Shown here: in pieces, positions 1 to 4,022 of the stretch | Numbering within the stretch: the stretch's first letter is position 1 | How the letters are laid out: every line of letters begins with the position of its first letter | NCBI GenBank assembly: GCA_002344625.1 | Contig: DDUE01000045.1 | Coordinates: 1-6,725 of the forward strand | From: Rhodocyclaceae bacterium UBA2346 | GTDB taxonomy: Bacteria; Pseudomonadota; Gammaproteobacteria; Burkholderiales; Rhodocyclaceae | Length of the DNA stretch: 6,725 nucleotides | Reading direction: 5' to 3' | Notes under the pieces: generated by a model | What the model was told of the DNA's origin: nothing | The model's database searches: none | Seen by the model: the letters and a program-made list of their open reading frames with translations, nothing else | Program-made: the position numbers and the translations under genes

Positions 1-687
1 ACGCGGGTCGCGGCTGGGCGCCCGGCCCCCGGGGCGGCTCCCGGCCGACGCCTGCGCGATCGCAAAAGTACCGGGCTCCGCGATCTGATCAAGCACATCG
101 GCCAGGCTGGCGTCGCTGGCCTCGGTCTCGATGTCGATGCACCAGAGGTGTTCGCGCCCCTCCGGCGGTGCCACCCGCAGCACACGCCCGAGCCTGCCGA
201 GATCCTCCAGGACATGTTCGACGACGATGTCGGCACCCGCCAGCGAGCGGCTCAGGGCGAAGCGGATCGAACGCGGTCCGCCGGTTTCGGGCCCCGTGAC
301 AGCATCGACCGCGACTTCCAGCCGGGCGATTATCGCCTCGATCCGATCGGCCTGCGGCGCCTGGCCGGACTCGAGGCCGGCGAGCGATTCGGCGAGCAGA
401 TCCAGCGCGGCACGACAGCACCCGAGCGTCGCCGCATCCGGACTGCTGGCGCGCGCCCGGAAGCGCTCCAGGCATGCCTCGACCGCGCGCGCCAGCGACG
501 CCGGTTGATCGAAGCCCAGCGTCGCAGCCCCGCCAGCCACCCCGTGGACGCAACGATGGAGCTCGGCGAGCTGCGCGGCGCCCAGCGATGCATGTGCGCC
601 GTCGGCTGCGATCGACCGGGCGGCAGCGAGAAGTTGCCTGCTTTCGTCGAAAAAGGTCTTATGAAAGGCCTGAAAATCGCGGGACAT
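1..687 (-). CDS. cheA: Chemotaxis histidine kinase CheA, N-terminal part (truncated by window edge)
   Basis: The first 229 codons are present and the frame stays open to base 1. CheA is the cytoplasmic kinase that couples chemoreceptors to CheY. The start (MSRDFQAFHKTFFDES) matches the E. coli CheA start (MSMDISDFYQTFFDEA). Residues ~5-105 form the P1/Hpt domain, with the motif HGVAGGAATLGF placing the phosphoacceptor at His48, the same number as in E. coli. Residues ~139-211 resemble the extra segment found after P1 in many beta/gamma CheA proteins. Dimerisation, ATPase and CheW-binding domains would lie off the left edge. ATG at 687 is the only start codon in this frame between the upstream stop (781-783) and the homologous N-terminus; no clear Shine-Dalgarno is visible. 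Oddities: the Lys normally three residues after the His is Ala51 and the His expected at 67 is Arg, while Glu70 is kept. It follows motB by 208 nt and has its own sigma-28-type promoter. A CheA paralogue is possible. Confidence 0.9.
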   Translation of the reverse strand, partial: MSRDFQAFHKTFFDESRQLLAAARSIAADGAHASLGAAQLAELHRCVHGVAGGAATLGFDQPASLARAVEACLERFRARASSPDAATLGCCRAALDLLAESLAGLESGQAPQADRIEAIIARLEVAVDAVTGPETGGPRSIRFALSRSLAGADIVVEHVLEDLGRLGRVLRVAPPEGREHLWCIDIETEASDASLADVLDQIAEPGTFAIAQASAGSRPGGRAPSRDPR

Positions 688-788
688 TTGCCGAGCGCCA
701 GAAATCGCAACATGCGTGCCGGCTACACGCCGGGACTCGAGAGCTTGATCCGCGGTCCCCGCTGGAGGACCACGTAAGGCTCACCCGT

Positions 789-815
789 TTATCGGCTGGA
801 ATGACGATTTCTTTA
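789..815 (-). promoter_or_regulatory. Sigma-28 (FliA) class III flagellar promoter of cheA
   Basis: Reading the minus strand, TAAAGAAA (815-808) is followed by an 11-nt spacer and GCCGATAA (796-789). The enterobacterial FliA consensus is TAAAGTTT-N11-GCCGATAA. The -10 element is an 8/8 match, the -35 core TAAAG is exact and the spacing is exact. Transcription should start near 782, giving a leader of about 95 nt before the cheA ATG. It lies inside the motB-cheA gap, so cheA can be expressed as a late gene independently of motAB. Confidence 0.88.
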
Positions 816-867
816 GTGCGAGGCTTGCGCCCGCGAGATCCGGGCCGGCGTCCCGACCCCGGGGGAA

Positions 868-890
868 GCGCCGGCATGCCCGCCCGGCGC
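868..890 (-). other. GC-rich hairpin just after motB
   Basis: A perfect 7-bp inverted repeat (GCGCCGG / CCGGCGC, loop of 9 nt) begins 5 nt past the motB stop. No T-run follows (TTCCCCCGG), so it is not a canonical intrinsic terminator. It could stabilise the motAB mRNA 3' end or weakly attenuate read-through into cheA, or it may be a chance product of high GC. Confidence 0.35.
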
Positions 891-895
891 CCGGC

Positions 896-1876
896 CTATC
901 GCCGCGGTTCGACCACGACGCCTTCGATGCGGCTGCGCAGGACACCTGGATCGACCGCTTGCCCTTGCACATCGACGCTGCCCTGATCCCCCCCTTGGGC
1001 GCGCACGGCCTCTTCGGTCTTCTTGTTCATCACGATAATGCTGATGCGGCGATTCGACGGTTCGAACGGGTCATCCTTGTTGAACGGAATCGTCTCCGCG
1101 AGACCGACCACCCGCGCGACCCTGCCAGGATCCAGTCCTCCGGCAATCAGTTCGCGCCGCGAGGCGTTCGCGCGATTGCTCGACAGCTCCCAGTTCGAAA
1201 AACCGCGCTCGCGCCCGGGAAATGGCGTCGCGTCGGTATGGCCGGACAGGCTCAGGCGATTCTCCACCTCGTTGAGGGCACGTCCGATCGAGCGCAGGAT
1301 GTCGCGCGTATAGGGCTGCAAATCCGCGCTGGCGCTCGCGAACATCGGGCGGTTCTGCTCATCCACGATCTGGATCCGTAACCCTTCGGTCGTGATATCC
1401 ATGAGGATCTGGTTCTTGAACGCGCGCAGCTTCGCATCCGCCTCGATGATCGCTTCGATGCGTCCCTTCAGATCCACCAAGCGCCCGCGCTCCCGAAGCT
1501 CCGCTTCGAACTGGGCCGCCTCGGACTGCGGCTGCGTCGCCGCTGCCAGGCTGATCGACCGCTCCGAGCTGACGTCGCCCCGCCTCACCTGCCCGACCGA
1601 GCGGGAAAGGTCCTCACCCCCCCCCAGGATCACGCTGGAGCTGTCGCCGGTGCCGGCGCCGCCCTGGAGCGCCAGTTTGAGCGGATTCTGGAAATGATCG
1701 GCGATGCCTTCGAGGTCGCCCTGGGCCGTCGAGCCGAGCAACCACATCAGCAGGAAGAAGGCCATCATCGCAGTCACGAAATCGGCATAGGCGATCTTCC
1801 AGGCCCCGCCATGCGCACCGCCGCCCCCCTTCTTGATGCGCTTGACGATGATTGGCTGCTGGGTATCGTCACTCAT
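896..1876 (-). CDS. motB: Flagellar stator protein MotB
   Basis: 326 residues, normal for MotB (E. coli 308). MotB anchors the stator to peptidoglycan and carries the ion-binding aspartate. The basic N-terminus (VKRIKKGGGGAHGGAWKIAY) precedes one membrane helix at ~29-50; the essential ion-channel Asp is residue 32, as in E. coli. An amphipathic plug-like segment follows at ~52-66, then a low-complexity and charged linker. The periplasmic OmpA-like peptidoglycan-binding domain spans ~165-285, with SGHTDATPF (211-219), SNWELSSNRA (227-236) and NRRISI (275-280). The C-terminal ~35 residues are a Gly/Gln/Val tail. ATG at 1876 has GAGGTG four bases upstream. The gene lies 53 nt after motA and is surely cotranscribed with it. 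Codons for the linker residues Gly85-Gly87 lie in a nine-G run. Ion specificity (H+ versus Na+) is not proved, but it resembles proton-type MotB rather than PomB. Confidence 0.98.
   Translation of the reverse strand: MSDDTQQPIIVKRIKKGGGGAHGGAWKIAYADFVTAMMAFFLLMWLLGSTAQGDLEGIADHFQNPLKLALQGGAGTGDSSSVILGGGEDLSRSVGQVRRGDVSSERSISLAAATQPQSEAAQFEAELRERGRLVDLKGRIEAIIEADAKLRAFKNQILMDITTEGLRIQIVDEQNRPMFASASADLQPYTRDILRSIGRALNEVENRLSLSGHTDATPFPGRERGFSNWELSSNRANASRRELIAGGLDPGRVARVVGLAETIPFNKDDPFEPSNRRISIIVMNKKTEEAVRAQGGDQGSVDVQGQAVDPGVLRSRIEGVVVEPRR
1617..1625 (-). repeat. Nine-G homopolymer inside motB
   Basis: Nine consecutive C on the plus strand (G on the coding strand) encode the end of Leu84 and Gly85-Gly87 in the linker between membrane helix and OmpA-like domain. 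The reading frame is intact in this copy. A one-base change here would truncate MotB before its peptidoglycan-binding domain. Confidence 0.9.
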
Positions 1877-1929
1877 GACTCACCTCGACGGAACGCAATG
1901 CCCTCGGGCGCCGAGCCTCTTTCCACGCC

Positions 1930-2784
1930 TTACCCCTTGCGGCTCTTGATGTCGGCTTCGAGTTCGAGGAAGGTCGGACGCTCGGTCGAGTACAGCACCT
2001 TGCGGCCGAACTCGACGGCGACCTGGGGCGCATAACCGTTCATGCTCGCGAGCAGCACCACCTTGATGCATTGGAAGATCTTGCCGCTCTCCTCGGATTT
2101 CTGCTCGAGCTGGCTGGCGATCGGCTGCACGAAACCGTACGACAGCAGAATCCCCAGGAAGGTACCCACCAGCGCGCCGCCGATCATCTTGCCGAGCACG
2201 GCCGGCGGCTCGCCGACCGAGCCCATCACGTTCACGACGCCCATCACCGCGACCACGATCCCGAAGGCGGGCACGGCATCGCCGACCTTCGCCACGATGT
2301 GCGGCGCGAGATGCGCCTCCTGGTGATGGGTTTCGATTTCCATGTCCATCAGCGCTTCGATCTCGAAGGCATTCAGGTTGCCGCCGACCATCATGCGCAG
2401 ATAGTCGGCCATGAATTCAACCGCATGGTGATCCGCGAGCACGCGCGGATACTTGCCGAAGACCGGGCTCGAGTCGGGATTCTCGATATCGGCCTCGATC
2501 GACATCAAGCCTTCCTTCCTGACCTTGGAAAGCAACTCGTACATGAGCGCAAGCACATCCATGTACAGCGCCTTGTCGTAAGCCGAGCCTTTGAGCGCGC
2601 CCGGAAGCGCTTTCATGACGGCCTTGATGGCCTTCGAACCATTCCCGGCGACGAAACCGCCGATCATCAACCCAAAGATCGCCACGTACTCCAGCGGCAC
2701 CCACAGGGCGCCGAGACTCCCGTGAACGGCATAAGTGCCGATCGACGCGGCCAGCACAATCACATACCCGATCAGAAGAAACAC
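1930..2784 (-). CDS. motA: Flagellar stator protein MotA
   Basis: 284 residues against 295 in E. coli, co-linear almost throughout. MotA forms the pentameric ring around MotB in the inner membrane and pushes on FliG in the rotor. Four membrane segments are visible: ~2-20, ~31-50, ~167-190 and ~200-222. The cytoplasmic loop between helices 2 and 3 holds Arg89 and Glu97, equivalent to the FliG-contacting Arg90 and Glu98. Pro172 (GDAVPAFGI) and Pro221 (FVQPIA) match the channel prolines 173 and 222. The conserved stretch YPRVLAD and the C-terminal NGYAPQVAVEFGRKVLYS are typical. Start is GTG at 2784, chosen because VFLLIGYVIVL aligns with the E. coli N-terminus and TTGAGGA lies six bases upstream. 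It opens the motAB unit, which is separated from flhC by a strong terminator, so it needs its own promoter in 2785-2925; I could not identify a convincing one. Confidence 0.98.
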   Translation of the reverse strand: MFLLIGYVIVLAASIGTYAVHGSLGALWVPLEYVAIFGLMIGGFVAGNGSKAIKAVMKALPGALKGSAYDKALYMDVLALMYELLSKVRKEGLMSIEADIENPDSSPVFGKYPRVLADHHAVEFMADYLRMMVGGNLNAFEIEALMDMEIETHHQEAHLAPHIVAKVGDAVPAFGIVVAVMGVVNVMGSVGEPPAVLGKMIGGALVGTFLGILLSYGFVQPIASQLEQKSEESGKIFQCIKVVLLASMNGYAPQVAVEFGRKVLYSTERPTFLELEADIKSRKG

Positions 2785-2790
2785 CGGCAG

Positions 2791-2797
2791 TCCTCAA
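2791..2797 (-). promoter_or_regulatory. motA ribosome binding site
   Basis: TTGAGGA on the minus strand sits six bases before a GTG codon. It decides the start because GTG is non-standard and this position matches the N-terminus of known MotA proteins. Confidence 0.8.
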
Positions 2798-2809
2798 TCA
2801 AATCCGCTC

Positions 2810-2876
2810 AGGCCAAAGGCCTTCGGAGCCCGGCCACCACGACCCGCGCCTTGCGCGCCCACGCCGGGCTCCGAGG
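2810..2876 (-). other. Structured motA 5' leader: large hairpin with overlapping small hairpin
   Basis: On the minus strand CGGAGCCCGGC (2873-2863) is perfectly complementary to GCCGGGCTCCG (2834-2824). The stem extends outward by an A-T pair (2874/2823), a wobble (2875/2822) and a G-C pair (2876/2821). The 28-nt loop contains a second perfect 5-bp stem (cgcgc/gcgcg, 2845-2849 with 2853-2857). A separate 5-bp hairpin AGGCC-TTT-GGCCT (2822-2810) shares bases 2821-2822 with the outer foot of the large stem, so the fully extended stem and the small hairpin exclude each other. No T-run follows the large stem. Function is unknown; a leader control element or mRNA stabiliser is possible. Confidence 0.6.
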
Positions 2877-2925
2877 CAAGAGTGTCTCACTATCGGGCCT
2901 TAACGTCACCTCGCCGCGCAACTTG

Positions 2926-2957
2926 AAAAAAAAGACCGTGCTGGACGGTCTTTTTTT
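2926..2957 (-). terminator. Intrinsic terminator of flhDC, bidirectional
   Basis: Stem GACCGT/ACGGTC (2934-2939 with 2945-2950), loop of five, flanked by A8 (2926-2933) and T7 (2951-2957). Read on the minus strand it ends in eight T, and the A/T flanks can lengthen the stem. It lies 19 nt past the flhC stop and should end the flhDC transcript. It is also a good terminator for plus-strand transcripts, which would protect flhDC from antisense read-through. Confidence 0.95.
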
Positions 2958-2976
2958 CGTGTGGGACGCGGGGCGA

Positions 2977-3537
2977 TCAGTTCAGCGCCCCCACCCGGGT
3001 CCGCGACTTGGCCACCGCCCTGGTGGTTTTTCCCTTGCCCGCGCGCGACGGCATGTTACACAAGCCGCAGACATACTCGTGCACGGGTTCGTACGCGTGC
3101 ACCACGAACGCTCCGCCGCAGCGTGTGCAGCTTGCGACCTGCAGCAAGTCGGCGTCGAAGAACCTCACCAGGGTCCACGCCCGGGTCAGGCTGAGCACCG
3201 GCTCGATCACCTGAGCCTCGACATGATCCAGATAGAGGTGGTAGGCCTTCAGGATCGCGTCCAGCCCTTTCACTTCGGTACGCTGCTCGAAGAAACGGAA
3301 AAAGGCCATGAACAGGGACGCGTGTACATTCGGCTGCCAGGCCATGAACCAGTCGGTCGAGAACGGCAGCATGCCCTTCGGCGGCGACGAACCCCGGACC
3401 TCCTTGTAGATCTTGAGCAGCCGCTCGCGGCTGAGGCTGGTCTCCGCCTCGAGCATCTGCATTCTGGCGCCAAGACTCACCATCTCGGCCGCGAGCTGAA
3501 TCTCTTCAGCCTCCCTCAGCAGGCTTTTGTTTTTCAT
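2977..3537 (-). CDS. flhC: Flagellar transcriptional activator FlhC
   Basis: 186 residues (E. coli 192). FlhC joins FlhD as the D4C2 complex that binds DNA upstream of class II flagellar promoters and recruits RNA polymerase. Residues 1-60 (EIQLAAEMVSLGARMQMLE, ETSLSRERLLKIYKEVRG, PPKGMLPFSTDWF) track E. coli FlhC nearly position by position. The zinc site is formed by Cys137, Cys140, Cys157 and Cys160, identical in number to the four E. coli zinc ligands. TRAWTLVRF (118-126) is also conserved. The basic tail (AGKGKTTRAVAKSRTRVG) differs from E. coli. ATG at 3537 is chosen over upstream in-frame codons because of protein alignment and because AAAGGAGG lies five bases before it. The start lies inside flhD (32-nt overlap), so translation is likely coupled, and a strong terminator follows. 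Confidence 0.97.
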   Translation of the reverse strand: MKNKSLLREAEEIQLAAEMVSLGARMQMLEAETSLSRERLLKIYKEVRGSSPPKGMLPFSTDWFMAWQPNVHASLFMAFFRFFEQRTEVKGLDAILKAYHLYLDHVEAQVIEPVLSLTRAWTLVRFFDADLLQVASCTRCGGAFVVHAYEPVHEYVCGLCNMPSRAGKGKTTRAVAKSRTRVGALN

Positions 3538-3865
3538 TACTCCCTCCTTTGCGCAAACCGGTGGCCGGCTTGCCGGCAGCGATGATCGCCGCATGAAGAC
3601 TCGCGCTGGCCGGGTCGCGGCCGTCACCTGCGAGCAGGCCGGCAACGACTGCGTCGTCAAAGCGGAATGCCGGCAGCAACATCTGGCACGACGCCATCTT
3701 GATCAGCCGCGGGCCCGAAAGCGCCACGATCAGGTCGGCGAGCTCGGCATCCACCCCCAACCTGAACATCGCGGTTTCGCGATCGTCGCGCAACATCTGT
3801 TGCGCCAGCATCAGAAAGCTGAGGTTCAGCTCCTTGATCTCAGATTGGAAATCCCGACGATTCAT
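3506..3865 (-). CDS. flhD: Flagellar transcriptional regulator FlhD
   Basis: 119 residues (E. coli 116), alignable without gaps over the first 70. FlhD dimerises and, with FlhC, forms the flagellar master activator. Diagnostic segments are LNLSFLMLAQQML (13-25), TAMFRLG (31-37), ALSGPRLIKMA (48-58) and FRFD (67-70). The helix-turn-helix-like C-terminal half is less conserved and ends in a Lys/Gly-rich tail that overlaps the start of flhC. The Cys65 that makes an interchain disulphide in E. coli is Pro65 here; the only cysteine is Cys60. ATG at 3865 matches the family N-terminus, but no clear Shine-Dalgarno precedes it, in contrast to flhC. A four-codon frame (ATG TTC GGA TGA) ends across the flhD start. 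An AT-rich promoter-like island sits about 30 nt upstream. Confidence 0.96.
   Translation of the reverse strand: MNRRDFQSEIKELNLSFLMLAQQMLRDDRETAMFRLGVDAELADLIVALSGPRLIKMASCQMLLPAFRFDDAVVAGLLAGDGRDPASASLHAAIIAAGKPATGLRKGGSNEKQKPAEGG
3543..3550 (-). promoter_or_regulatory. Strong flhC ribosome binding site inside flhD
   Basis: AAAGGAGG on the minus strand, five bases before the flhC ATG, is a near-perfect anti-16S match. It lies within the last 15 codons of flhD. It fixes the flhC start and rules out the 41-codon in-frame extension to 3660. Confidence 0.9.
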
Positions 3866-3898
3866 CCGAACATGCCAATTCAGAGGCGAATGCCCAGA

Positions 3899-3928
3899 AA
3901 GTTAAAGTACTTTGTAAAGAATTGCAAT
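3899..3928 (-). promoter_or_regulatory. Candidate flhDC promoter and operator island
   Basis: In a GC-rich window, bases ~3898-3929 are strongly AT-rich. On the minus strand a possible -35 TTGCAA (3927-3922) and -10 TAACTT (3904-3899) are separated by 17 nt, giving only 4/6 and 3/6 matches to the sigma-70 hexamers. Two perfect palindromes overlap it: AAAGTACTTT (3904-3913, ten bases) and ATTGCAAT (3921-3928). Position 30-60 nt ahead of flhD makes this the natural place for promoter and regulator binding, but the exact elements are uncertain. Confidence 0.4.
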
Positions 3929-4022
3929 CACGGACGAAGCCGCATGTGGCGCGGAAATGACAGTTCGACCAGGCCCTCTGGACGTATATCGCCGTGGCTG
4001 CGCGCACAGGTCGCCGGCCGTT

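Noticed and set aside
148..777. 209-codon plus-strand frame at the left end
   Set aside because: The minus strand here reads as CheA P1 with a family-matching N-terminus; the plus frame is its shadow.
659..877. 72-codon minus-strand frame across the motB-cheA gap
   Set aside because: It spans the FliA promoter and the cheA start in another frame, with Arg/Ser/Pro-rich composition and no visible ribosome binding site or similarity.
2890..2916. Possible sigma-28 promoter before motA (CCCGATAG at 2897-2890)
   Set aside because: The core CCGATA matches the -10, but the sequence 11 nt upstream (CGGCGAGG) has no resemblance to TAAAGTTT.
2071..3585. 504-codon plus-strand frame across motA, the terminator and flhC
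   Set aside because: It runs opposite two well-conserved genes and through a strong bidirectional terminator, with His/Arg-rich composition and no domain.
3538..3660. 41-codon in-frame N-terminal extension of flhC
   Set aside because: It lies wholly inside flhD, has no family similarity, and the strong AAAGGAGG marks the internal ATG at 3537.
3914..3935. CRP-like site ahead of flhD (CGTGATTGCAAT...)
   Set aside because: Only one weak half-site resembles TGTGA; the matching TCACA half is missing at the correct distance.
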